Below are positions 1 to 6,866 of a stretch of DNA of 8,213 nucleotides, piece by piece. The DNA is from Candidatus Woesearchaeota archaeon. Lineage in GTDB: Archaea > Nanobdellota > Nanobdellia > SCGC-AAA011-G17 > GW2011-AR17. The stretch is taken from positions 1-8,213 of the forward strand of contig JACQSW010000004.1 in the NCBI GenBank assembly GCA_016211095.1, given 5' to 3'. The translations under genes were made by a program, and so were the position numbers. Below the pieces are notes generated by a model. That model was not told the origin of the DNA. It was given only the letters and a program-made list of their open reading frames with translations, and did not search any database. Every line of letters begins with the position of its first letter. Position 1 is the first letter of the stretch.

Positions 1-4
1 AAAA

Positions 5-577
5 ATGGTTGATTGGAATTCATTAAAAAATGCTGCTGAAGGATTAGTGCTAGTCCCGCTTTGGGCATACTTAGGATACACCTCAACAAAAAAAGAAATT
101 GAAACCTTAAAAAAATGGTCAGAATCAACTGAAAATGATCAGCCCTCATTAGAAGACCTGCTGCTTCCTAAAAAAGACGAAATGGACATTTACGACAATC
201 TTGAAGGGGGATACATAACTGTCAACTTAAAGAAATCCTCAGAAAAGTTAAGATCGAGAAGTGGCCACTTGCTCAACTACGCAAAAGTGAGGCAATACTG
301 CGGCATAAAAGACGAATTAGCAGATAAAGTCGTTCAAGAAATGAACACTGGCTGGTCTAAACCATTTAAATATTTTTTAACAAATCGGGGCAACATCTAC
401 GCGCTAGCATCAGGGCTAGCTACAGGAATATTCGGGAATGGTACAACTTCGGAAATTCCTGTGTGGCAAGCATCTCTTTTAGCAGCTTTCTCTACAAAAA
501 TCGGGTGGAAAATAGGGGAATACCTAGCTGTATGGGATTGTTCTAAAAAAATTAAAGACAAAGAAATAAAGCCTTAA
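5..577 (+). CDS. Hypothetical protein with hydrophobic segments; 5' end uncertain
   Basis: I do not recognise this 190-residue protein. Visible features: a hydrophobic N-terminal stretch (residues about 11-25), a charged, lysine/glutamate-rich middle (about 28-128) with no catalytic motif I can name, and a C-terminal pair of hydrophobic stretches rich in small residues (about 130-148 and 152-177), the second containing two tryptophans. A lysine-rich tail closes it. This suggests membrane association, with the middle as a soluble domain, but the hydrophobic stretches are short and glycine/alanine-rich, so a membrane location is inference. The ATG at 5-7 is only four bases from the window edge. 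The one codon visible before it is AAA, so translation could begin further upstream, and no ribosome binding site can be checked. It is the only gene on the plus strand and ends tail-to-tail with the phosphoesterase, sharing TTAA. Confidence 0.6.
   Translation: MVDWNSLKNAAEGLVLVPLWAYLGYTSTKKEIETLKKWSESTENDQPSLEDLLLPKKDEMDIYDNLEGGYITVNLKKSSEKLRSRSGHLLNYAKVRQYCGIKDELADKVVQEMNTGWSKPFKYFLTNRGNIYALASGLATGIFGNGTTSEIPVWQASLLAAFSTKIGWKIGEYLAVWDCSKKIKDKEIKP
545..551 (-). terminator. Oligo-T tract after the phosphoesterase gene
   Basis: A run of seven A on the plus strand reads as T7 on the minus strand, 22 bases past the phosphoesterase stop. Archaeal RNA polymerase commonly terminates at oligo-T without needing a hairpin. 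The tract lies inside the coding sequence of the convergent gene, and A-runs are common in this AT-rich DNA, so this is a candidate only. Confidence 0.35.
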
Positions 578-1293
578 CTTAGAGTTTTCAAATTTTTTAT
601 TTTTCCAAAATCTAGAATTTCATCTTCGCTTATAGCGTAAACTTCAAAATCGTCGATGTTTTTTAGGAATGGGCTAAGGGGTTGTTCCCTAAGGATGTTT
701 GTCCCTTCTGTAACAAAGTTCATTGATGGCAAAACAATCAAATTTTTGTTTTTGAATTTTCCTTTCAGGAAGCATTTGTAGGTTTCACTTCTTCCACCCT
801 CCCTAAAACTAACTGCGGGGTGTTCGTGCCCAATAATGACATTTTTTGCTTTGTCAAATTCTTTGTTTTTCAGGATTTTATCTCCGTGGCAAATAAAGAA
901 CTCTCCTGCAACAAAATAATCTTTCACCTCAACATTTCTTTTGTTAGCTATGGGGCCAATAATAGTATCGTGGTTCCCCTTTATCAAAACAATTTTTTCA
1001 CAATAGCCCATTAGTAAGTCTATTATTTGGAGGGTTTGCCTCCATTCGGTTTCTGAAATTGTTCCAAATTCGTGCTTTAAATCGCCGTTTACAACAACAA
1101 TTTTTGTTTCAAAATCTTTTAAAAATTTTTTCAGTTCATTAGTTAAATCTTCGAATTGGAATCTGGGAACAAGTATTCCCTGCTTGTTTAAGGCTTCTTC
1201 AAAACCGATATGCAAGTCGCTAATAACTGCAACTTTCTCTTTTTTCAAATACAGCCCAAAACTTTTAGCTTCAACTCCGTTTATAATCTCCAA
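574..1293 (-). CDS. Metallophosphoesterase, SbcD-related (COG1407), Lhr partner
   Basis: A 239-residue calcineurin-type binuclear metallophosphoesterase. All metal-binding blocks are visible in order: SDLHIG (25-30, Asp26 and His28), NGD (69-71), GNHD (106-109), HGD (136-138) and GHEH (155-158). The order and length match the archaeal SbcD-related family. Known of the family: relatives next to Lhr in bacteria (PdeM/MPE type) are manganese-dependent DNA endonucleases in a repair cluster. DNA cleavage here is inferred from that kinship and from the adjacent lhr gene 6 bases upstream, which implies co-transcription. The start codon is TTG (1291-1293). No ATG or GTG lies between it and the first motif, the N-terminal length suits the family, and a GGGG-containing site sits 9 bases upstream. 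The stop overlaps that of the convergent gene by 4 bases. A nuclease role is likely; the exact substrate is unknown. Confidence 0.9.
   Translation of the reverse strand: MEIINGVEAKSFGLYLKKEKVAVISDLHIGFEEALNKQGILVPRFQFEDLTNELKKFLKDFETKIVVVNGDLKHEFGTISETEWRQTLQIIDLLMGYCEKIVLIKGNHDTIIGPIANKRNVEVKDYFVAGEFFICHGDKILKNKEFDKAKNVIIGHEHPAVSFREGGRSETYKCFLKGKFKNKNLIVLPSMNFVTEGTNILREQPLSPFLKNIDDFEVYAISEDEILDFGKIKNLKTLS
593..604 (+). terminator. Oligo-T tracts after the plus-strand hypothetical gene
   Basis: T6 and T5 runs (593-598, 600-604) follow the plus-strand stop by about 15 bases, preceded by a T4 at 585-588. No stable hairpin precedes them. This fits the archaeal oligo-T type of terminator and lies inside the 3' end of the opposing phosphoesterase gene. 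Confidence 0.4.
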
Positions 1294-1299
1294 CTTTTT

Positions 1300-3900
1300 T
1301 TACCCCTTAATTCCGATTTTTGCTAGCACAAGAGTGTGCATTTTTCTCAAGAATTCTTGTTTGTCATCAATTTTCATGATGTCAGTGTAGCCTTCAAGCA
1401 CGATGTTGAATGCGAACGGCGAGGGTATTAACGTTTCAACTTCTTTGATTGCTATTTTATTTTCAGTTATCATTTCTAAAACTTTTTTTGCGTTAACAAT
1501 ATCCATTGCGTCTTCCAATACTTCCCTCTTCGCTTCTTTTAGTATTGGGAAGTCTTCCGAGATTCTCCTTACGGCGTTTAGAAGCAGCATCGAGCTTACT
1601 TGCTGCCTCCCCACACCTTTTTTCTTTCCTTTATAGCTTCGGAGAATCATCATTGCCCTTCCAGCACAATGCCTGAATCTTCTTCTTAAAATTTCTGAAT
1701 CGCGTATCGCCAATTGCAGTATCTGCTCTAGCTCTTGCGGTTTTATTAGTTTGAAGGCTTGGAGGACCTGCAGCTTTTTTTCTGCGCTGACGTAAAATCC
1801 GTTGTCTGTTACCCTTATCTCTACATCTTTGTGTTGGCTCCTAGAGATTGCGAAGGCGAGCGCCCTAGACAAGACATCGTTCACTCTTCTGCCAAATAAT
1901 GTATGGAAGATGGCAAATTTTTTCCCCTTTTCATCCGTGTATTGCTCTATTATCAAATTGTTTTCGCTTGGTATCCCTATCATTTTGTATTGTTCCTTAA
2001 AGTAGTTGTAGACGGCTTTTGCCGCTAAGTCATCCACATACAAATATTGGTTGATAAATTCAAGTATTTCTTTTTCTGTTTTGTTGTGGCCGAATTTTTC
2101 TGCCATCAGTTTCCTGAATCTTTGTATGTCCATAGCTAAATCAAAGCTTAAGGGCAGCATTTCTGACCACCACGAAGGAACCGTCGGCGTTTTTCCCGCT
2201 GCAGCACCGACTTGTGCAACCATTCCTCTTGCAAATTTGAATTCGTAAACATCCCCTCCAAGGACGAAGATGTCCCCACGCCTTAGCTTTTCGAGGAATC
2301 CCTCATCAATTGTGCCTATTGTTTGCTCTCCGACTTTTACCTTTACTCCTGTTTCGTCTGGGATGGTGCCTATGTTGCTCATGTAGATGAGCCTACCCAT
2401 CTTACTTTTTCTCCCTATCATTCCCTCTTTGTGCCAAATTTTGGCGTATATGTATCTGTCCTCAAGTTTTGTGTATTCTCCGGCGAGGTAGTCTATTATT
2501 TCATCGAAGTCTTTTCTTTTTAGGTTTTTGAAGCAGTAGCTTTTTTTGGCGAGATTCCAAATTTCTTCTATGCTGGTTGAGTTTTCTATGGCTATGCCGA
2601 ATATTTGCTGGGCTAAGACGTCCAAGCAGTTGGTTGGTATGTGGATTCGGTCAATCTTTTTTTCAACAGCATCCTTAAGCAGGACAGAACATTCAACCAA
2701 TGCGTCCCTGTCTAACACTATTATCCTTCCTTTTGTTGTGTCATAAAGCTTATGCCCTGATCTACCTTGTCGCTGCATTGCTCTTGCTACGCTTTTTGGT
2801 GAACCAAGCAAAACAACTAAGTCGATGTAGCCTATGTCTATTCCCAGTTCTAGCGATGTGCTGCTTACACAAGCCTTCAGTTCCCCATTTTTTAGTGCGT
2901 TCTCAACTTGCAGCCTTAATTCTTTTGACAAGCTTCCGTGATGCGCCCCGATTAAGCTTGAAACCTTTGTTGGCGGGCCTTCTTCTATGAGGGTGTATTT
3001 TTTTGGGAATTTTGTTTTTAGGTGGTGCACAACCCTTTCTGTTCCGCTACGCGTATTAGTGAATATCAAGGTTGTTTTGTGCTGCTGTATTAGTTCATCT
3101 AGTATTGTATACATTTTTTTGTTTAACTCTTCATAGCTTATTTCTATTAGGTCAGGCACTGGCGAAATCACTTTTAGGTCAAGTTTTTTTAAGAATTGCA
3201 CGTCAACTATTTTGCATGTTCTTCCCTCCCCAACCAAAAAGTTTGCTACCTCCATTAGTGGAGCTATGGTTGCGCTTAATCCCACCCGGCACATTCCCTG
3301 CGAAAGCCTTTGCAATCTTTCCATTGATAGCGAGAGGTGCACCCCCCTTTTGTTCTCCGCCAAGGCGTGGATTTCGTCAATTATGCACCAATCAACATTT
3401 GTTAGGTGCTCCTTGAACTTTATCGAGGATAAAGCGATTGCTAAACTTTCTGGGGTTGTAATAAGTATATGCGGGGGCCTGTGAAGCATTTTAGATTTTT
3501 CATACGTTGACGTATCACCTGTTCTGACAGCAACCCTTATCCCTAACTCTTCGCCGTTAATCTTTTCCATCTCGCCAAGCGGCTCAATCAAATTTTTCAG
3601 TATATCATTATTCAGTGCCTTCAGTGGGGAAATGTATACACAGTATATCTTGTCCTGCAAAATGCCTTTTTTTGATGCGTCGATTAATTCATTAAGTATT
3701 GAAAGAAAGGCAGTAAGCGTTTTTGTCGAGCCTGTTGGGGCTGATACCAAAATGTTGTTCCTACTGTGTATTTCTAAAACTCCAAAAAGTTGAGGTAAGC
3801 TAAACTCTTTGAACTTTGAAAAAAACCACTGGCTAACTAAAGGGTGCAAAACTCTTCTTATTTCTTGTTCCGAATTAGGTTCTTCTTTTAATCTTATCAT
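1300..3900 (-). CDS. lhr: Lhr-type ATP-dependent DNA/RNA helicase
   Basis: Superfamily 2 helicase of 866 residues, the usual size for an archaeal Lhr core; E. coli Lhr is much longer. Motifs in order: Walker A APTGSTKT (54-61), TTPES (148-152), DEIH (175-178), SAT (209-211), FTNTRSG in RecA domain 2 (280-286), SSTSLELGIDIG (346-357) and QRQGRSGH (376-383). The rest carries the Lhr-specific winged-helix and C-terminal region, including PSWWSEMLP (575-583), a GVGRQQ block (762-767) and PSPFAFNIVLEG near the end (826-837). Family members are 3'-5' translocating helicases linked to genome maintenance. The Walker A has Thr in place of the near-invariant Gly before Lys. Start: an upstream in-frame TTG at 3910-3912 would put the GAGG site (3907-3910) inside the gene; GAGG lies six bases before ATG 3898-3900, so I chose the ATG. 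It is followed by the phosphoesterase after 6 bases. Confidence 0.95.
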   Translation of the reverse strand: MIRLKEEPNSEQEIRRVLHPLVSQWFFSKFKEFSLPQLFGVLEIHSRNNILVSAPTGSTKTLTAFLSILNELIDASKKGILQDKIYCVYISPLKALNNDILKNLIEPLGEMEKINGEELGIRVAVRTGDTSTYEKSKMLHRPPHILITTPESLAIALSSIKFKEHLTNVDWCIIDEIHALAENKRGVHLSLSMERLQRLSQGMCRVGLSATIAPLMEVANFLVGEGRTCKIVDVQFLKKLDLKVISPVPDLIEISYEELNKKMYTILDELIQQHKTTLIFTNTRSGTERVVHHLKTKFPKKYTLIEEGPPTKVSSLIGAHHGSLSKELRLQVENALKNGELKACVSSTSLELGIDIGYIDLVVLLGSPKSVARAMQRQGRSGHKLYDTTKGRIIVLDRDALVECSVLLKDAVEKKIDRIHIPTNCLDVLAQQIFGIAIENSTSIEEIWNLAKKSYCFKNLKRKDFDEIIDYLAGEYTKLEDRYIYAKIWHKEGMIGRKSKMGRLIYMSNIGTIPDETGVKVKVGEQTIGTIDEGFLEKLRRGDIFVLGGDVYEFKFARGMVAQVGAAAGKTPTVPSWWSEMLPLSFDLAMDIQRFRKLMAEKFGHNKTEKEILEFINQYLYVDDLAAKAVYNYFKEQYKMIGIPSENNLIIEQYTDEKGKKFAIFHTLFGRRVNDVLSRALAFAISRSQHKDVEIRVTDNGFYVSAEKKLQVLQAFKLIKPQELEQILQLAIRDSEILRRRFRHCAGRAMMILRSYKGKKKGVGRQQVSSMLLLNAVRRISEDFPILKEAKREVLEDAMDIVNAKKVLEMITENKIAIKEVETLIPSPFAFNIVLEGYTDIMKIDDKQEFLRKMHTLVLAKIGIKG
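1303..1308 (-). promoter_or_regulatory. Ribosome binding site for the TTG-started phosphoesterase
   Basis: Minus strand AAGGGG, nine bases before the TTG start, is formed by the last two sense codons of lhr (Lys-Gly). Its position supports the TTG start and suggests that translation of the phosphoesterase is coupled to termination of lhr translation. Confidence 0.5.
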
Positions 3901-3906
3901 TATATT

Positions 3907-3911
3907 CCTCA
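3907..3911 (-). promoter_or_regulatory. Shine-Dalgarno site that decides the lhr start
   Basis: Minus strand TGAGG lies six bases before ATG 3898-3900 and overlaps the alternative TTG at 3910-3912. This favours the ATG. The site directly follows a T7 tract (plus-strand A at 3911-3917). Confidence 0.55.
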
Positions 3912-3942
3912 AAAAAATAGGTAGAAAACAAATCTAGTTTTT

Positions 3943-3957
3943 TATTTAAAAATTTTT
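3943..3957 (-). promoter_or_regulatory. Probable archaeal promoter for lhr and the phosphoesterase
   Basis: The minus strand reads AAAAATTTTTAAATA, with TTTAAATA (3943-3950) as a TATA-box candidate and a purine/A-rich stretch before it in the place of a BRE. TATA centre to ATG is about 46 bases, giving a predicted start of transcription near 3920 and a leader of about 20 bases that holds the GAGG site. The 79 bases between the NUDIX stop and the lhr ATG contain nothing else clear apart from the T5 and T7 tracts, which could also end NUDIX transcripts. Confidence 0.45.
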
Positions 3958-3979
3958 GCTTTGCATTTACTCGAGGTTA

Positions 3980-4426
3980 TCAGAGACGGGCTTTTCTTTT
4001 CAACCCGACTGTTTCCAAATAAAGCAAAGTTAAGTCTGACAAGTAGGGGAGTTTTTTTATTTTATTCAAGGGCATGAATATTTGTATTTTATGCTTTTTG
4101 GGTTCCTTGTTCTTCATTCGTCCAGACCACCTGTCAACTTCAAATAAATGTGCAAAGACTTTGACCTTGTTTCCGTTACGATTGTAAGCGTACTCTTTAG
4201 TTGTTATCTCTTTAAACTCTTCTACAGTTATATTGCATTCTTCAAAAATTTCTTCTTTTAACCCTTCTTCTACACTTTGCCAATCTTTCACTTTACCAAC
4301 GGGGATAGTCCAAAAACCGTACTTTACATGTTGCTGCATTAACACTTCGCCTTTCTTGTTTTTTAGCACTACAGCTACGCCTTGGTGATCAACAATATCT
4401 TCTGCGTTATAACCTATCTTTGCCAT
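3980..4426 (-). CDS. NUDIX hydrolase with a variant NUDIX box
   Basis: A 148-residue single-domain NUDIX protein, expected to hydrolyse a nucleoside diphosphate linked to another group. The fold is recognisable from the early strand GVAVVL (16-21), the FWTIPVGK entry (38-45), the NUDIX box (44-66) and a late IFMPLNKI strand (115-122). Compared with GX5EX7REUXEEXGU, Gly44 is kept, the first Glu is Gln50, the Arg is Glu58 and the second Gly is Asn65. Glu59, Glu62 and Glu63, equivalent to the metal-binding glutamates of MutT, are all present, so activity is likely. The substrate cannot be told from sequence. The ATG at 4424-4426 is preceded by GAGGT three bases away. The gene lies 54 bases after the second permease stop and 79 before lhr, so its operon membership is unclear. 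It may be an unrelated housekeeping gene. Confidence 0.88.
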   Translation of the reverse strand: MAKIGYNAEDIVDHQGVAVVLKNKKGEVLMQQHVKYGFWTIPVGKVKDWQSVEEGLKEEIFEECNITVEEFKEITTKEYAYNRNGNKVKVFAHLFEVDRWSGRMKNKEPKKHKIQIFMPLNKIKKLPYLSDLTLLYLETVGLKRKARL

Positions 4427-4429
4427 ATT

Positions 4430-4477
4430 ACCTCAAATGTTTTTAATGATTTTAAAAGCTTCCCTTAATAATTTAGT
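4430..4477 (-). promoter_or_regulatory. Leader of the NUDIX gene: Shine-Dalgarno site and weak TATA candidates
   Basis: The minus strand has GAGGT (4430-4434) just before ATG. Two AT-rich boxes are possible TATA elements: TAAATTATTA (about 4467-4476), placed like the box before lhr, and CTTTTAAA (4451-4458), which would give a nearly leaderless transcript. Neither is strong. No T-run of five or more follows the permease stop, so read-through from the envelope operon is equally possible. Confidence 0.3.
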
Positions 4478-4480
4478 TGT

Positions 4481-5668
4481 CTACTCGTATCTTAAGCTGT
4501 CTACGGGTTTCATTTTAGCTGCTTTTAGGGCGGGCAGCGTTCCTGAGAATATCCCTAACAAAAATGCGAAGGCTAAAACGGAGAGTATTAGTTGCCATTG
4601 TATTCTTATGAGGAGTAACGGGAATCCTAGCGCTTCGGCGATTGCGCCGACAATCAAGGCGAATATTGCTCCAAGGGTTGCCCCGACTGCTCCTCCGCTT
4701 AGACCCAATAAGCCTGATTCGATAATGAATATCATAAGTACGCTTTCATTGCTTGCGCCTGTTGCTTTCATTACCCCGATTTCCCTGGTTCTTTCTAGCA
4801 CTGAGGTGAACATAACGTTCATTATCCCTATAGCCCCAACGATCAAGCTTATTGCTGCTATGCCTGCTAGGATGAATTGTACCATGCCAAGTATTACCCC
4901 AAGTTGATTGAGAATTTGTTGAGGGGTAAATACTTCGAATTCTTCGTCGTTTCTTTCTCTTTTCAGCTTTTGTTTTATTGTTCTGGCAACTTCATCCATG
5001 TTTTTGCCTTTTTTGACTTCTACTGTTATTACGCTGACCTCTTCTGGCTTGTTGAATATTTCCCTGCCAACATCTAGCGGTATGTATACGCTTGAATCTA
5101 TGTGAGGGACGCCTTGTTTTTCAAAGATGCCTATAACCCTAAATTTTCTTCCTTCGATGTAGATGCTGTTTTTTGCTCTTATCTCTTTGTCAAACAAGTC
5201 TTTGGCAGTTTTGTATCCCACGATTGCGTAGTCTTTTTCTCCTTCCCTGAAGCTTCTTCCTTCGTAGAATTTTATGTCCATATCCAAAAATCTTTGTTCC
5301 GCCTCTTCAACTGGGTAAGCGTTTATGGGCTTGTAATCTTCTTGGGTGCCATATCTAATTTTTGCGTTTTGCATAAGTACTGGTGTAACATAGTCTACCC
5401 CCTTGATTTTTTCTATAAGTTCGACGTCTTTGGTTGTTAAGCCCTCAACACCTACGGGTGGCCCCATCAATCCTTTAGGCACTACCCTTATTCTTTTTAT
5501 GCCCATTTTTTCAAACTGGTCAACTATCGCATTTTCCAAGCCGTCACTAATCGAGATTAACGAAACTATTGCAGCTATACCAATCACTATCCCAATAATT
5601 GTTAAGATTGCTCTCAGCTTTCTGTGTGTTAAGTTGTTTATCCCTAATCGGATAAAGTCAGTTATCAT
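4481..5668 (-). CDS. MacB/FtsX-type ABC permease, second of two
   Basis: A 395-residue permease of the MacB/FtsX family, an integral membrane protein with an external domain. Order: a short cytoplasmic N-terminus with HRKLRA (15-20), TM1 (about 22-40), an external MacB-type domain (about 42-258), then TM2 (about 262-288), TM3 (about 312-344) and TM4 (about 358-380). The LERTREIGVMKATGA block (291-305), between TM2 and TM3, is the family's cytoplasmic loop that contacts the ATPase, and the tail with PALKAAKMKPVDSLR is typical. Family members act as mechanotransmitters or exporters for lipoproteins, peptides or lipids; the substrate here is unknown. It begins 7 bases after the stop of its paralogue, so the two are co-transcribed and probably form a heterodimer (inference). 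No ATPase is encoded in the window. Residues 22-46 share identical DNA with the paralogue. Confidence 0.92.
   Translation of the reverse strand: MITDFIRLGINNLTHRKLRAILTIIGIVIGIAAIVSLISISDGLENAIVDQFEKMGIKRIRVVPKGLMGPPVGVEGLTTKDVELIEKIKGVDYVTPVLMQNAKIRYGTQEDYKPINAYPVEEAEQRFLDMDIKFYEGRSFREGEKDYAIVGYKTAKDLFDKEIRAKNSIYIEGRKFRVIGIFEKQGVPHIDSSVYIPLDVGREIFNKPEEVSVITVEVKKGKNMDEVARTIKQKLKRERNDEEFEVFTPQQILNQLGVILGMVQFILAGIAAISLIVGAIGIMNVMFTSVLERTREIGVMKATGASNESVLMIFIIESGLLGLSGGAVGATLGAIFALIVGAIAEALGFPLLLIRIQWQLILSVLAFAFLLGIFSGTLPALKAAKMKPVDSLRYE
5532..5604 (-). repeat. 73-base perfect direct repeat, copy in the second permease
   Basis: This stretch encodes residues 22-46 (TM1 and the start of the external domain) and is identical base for base to 6730-6802 in the paralogous gene. 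The flanking bases differ at once on both sides. Confidence 0.95.
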
Positions 5669-5675
5669 CTTTTTT

Positions 5676-6866
5676 TTAGTCCTTTAGTATTTCTGCTGGC
5701 ATGAGTTTTGCTGCTTTTTTGGCTGGCAAATAACCCGCTATCGCTCCAAGTATTGACGCAAAGAGTATTGTGAACATCGCAAGTTTCCAGTCAACAGTTA
5801 TTTTAAGCAAGAAGAATCCTGCTTTTTGTGCGCCCACCCCAATATAGTGAGATATTATGCTGCCGAGTATTGCTCCAATAGTGCCGCCTACAAGCCCGAT
5901 GATGACTGATTCTGTTAGGAATATCATCATTATGTCATGCCTTGTTGCGCCGACAGCTTTCATTATGCCTATCTCTTTGAATCTTTCCAAAACGTTTGTG
6001 TACATAGAGTTCATTATGCCAATAGCCCCAACGAGTAGGCTTATCGCTGCCACACCCGTAAGCACAATCCCAATTATCCCTAATATTGTGTTTACCTGTG
6101 CCATCAGCTCTTCAGGGGTTCTCACGTCGAAATCATCGTTTTTTCTTTTCTTTTCCAAATTTTTTGACACTGCCTCCGCAATTCTTTCAATGTCTTTTCC
6201 TTTTTGCACCTCAGCAACTATGAAATTTACTTCTTCTTCTTTGTTGAATAATTCCCTTCCAGCCTCTTCTGTGATGTAGATTGTGTAATCGTCTTCAGAA
6301 TTCCCTACAGGCTTTAATATTCCGACCACCCTAAGTTTTTTTTCTTTTATTGACAATTGGTTGCCCACTGTTGCTTCTTTTTTGAATAAATCTTTCGCAG
6401 CCAATGAGCCAAGCATCACTGAGTATTTGTCTTCACCCTGAAAAAATCTTCCGCTACTAATAGGCAAATCCATCTCGATAAAGGCTTTTGCCGTATCCGC
6501 TGCCGGAACCGCCATAATGTTCCTTACATACTTTTTTTCCCTTCCAAGGGTAACGTCAGAACTCAACATTAAATAAGGAAACGCCCACTCAATGCCATTA
6601 GTTTTTTCCACAACATCAAAGTCTTCTGTGGTCAAGCCTTTTTGCTTTAATTGGAAAGAAGAAAGAACCCCTTTTGGGGCGATGAATATTTTGTTGCTCC
6701 CAACCTTTTCGAATTGGTCTTTCACCGCGTTTTCCAAGCCGTCACTAATCGAGATTAACGAAACTATTGCAGCTATACCAATCACTATCCCAATAATTGT
6801 TAGGTTTGCCCTTAGTTTTCTATGCCTCAAACTAGTTAAGGCAAACCTTAAGAGATTCTCGATCAT
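5676..6866 (-). CDS. MacB/FtsX-type ABC permease, first of two
   Basis: A 396-residue paralogue of the next gene, with the same plan: HRKLRA (15-20), TM1 (about 22-40), external domain (about 42-258), TM2 (about 263-288), TM3 (about 313-345), TM4 (about 361-380) and a tail with PAKKAAKLMPAEIL. The loop LERFKEIGIMKAVGA (293-307) between TM2 and TM3 is the ATPase-contact region. The external domain has diverged far more from the paralogue than the membrane segments, which suggests two non-equivalent halves of one transporter. The ATG overlaps the stop of the secreted-protein gene as ATGA (6863-6866). No good Shine-Dalgarno sequence precedes it, so its translation probably depends on coupling. 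The cargo is unknown; the tight link to a COG1361 protein points to the cell surface. The ATPase must lie outside the window or be shared. Confidence 0.92.
   Translation of the reverse strand: MIENLLRFALTSLRHRKLRANLTIIGIVIGIAAIVSLISISDGLENAVKDQFEKVGSNKIFIAPKGVLSSFQLKQKGLTTEDFDVVEKTNGIEWAFPYLMLSSDVTLGREKKYVRNIMAVPAADTAKAFIEMDLPISSGRFFQGEDKYSVMLGSLAAKDLFKKEATVGNQLSIKEKKLRVVGILKPVGNSEDDYTIYITEEAGRELFNKEEEVNFIVAEVQKGKDIERIAEAVSKNLEKKRKNDDFDVRTPEELMAQVNTILGIIGIVLTGVAAISLLVGAIGIMNSMYTNVLERFKEIGIMKAVGATRHDIMMIFLTESVIIGLVGGTIGAILGSIISHYIGVGAQKAGFFLLKITVDWKLAMFTILFASILGAIAGYLPAKKAAKLMPAEILKD
6730..6802 (-). repeat. 73-base perfect direct repeat, copy in the first permease
   Basis: Identical to 5532-5604, offset by 1198 bases, same strand and same residues (22-46). 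Elsewhere the two genes differ even where the protein is conserved; for example, I count seven differences in 39 bases over the segment encoding AISLxVGAIGIMN. Confidence 0.95.

Noticed and set aside
2700..3484. Plus-strand open frames opposite lhr (2700-2990, 3072-3416, 3212-3484)
   Set aside because: They lie wholly antisense to a well-conserved helicase, overlap one another, and have no domain-like sequence or consistent ribosome binding sites.
3901..3912. TTG at 3910-3912 as the lhr start (four residues longer)
   Set aside because: It overlaps the GAGG site that is correctly spaced for the ATG at 3898-3900.
4437..4907. Plus-strand open frame of 156 codons
   Set aside because: It is antisense to conserved membrane segments of the permease; its Pro/Ala/Ile-rich product is what the complement of such segments gives.
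5857..6279. Plus-strand open frame of 140 codons
   Set aside because: It is antisense to the other permease in the equivalent region, with the same composition bias; a mirror of the paralogous gene.
5532..6802. The 73-base direct repeats as ends of a mobile element or attachment sites
   Set aside because: Both copies sit in frame at the same residues of two paralogous genes, with no transposase or integrase between them.
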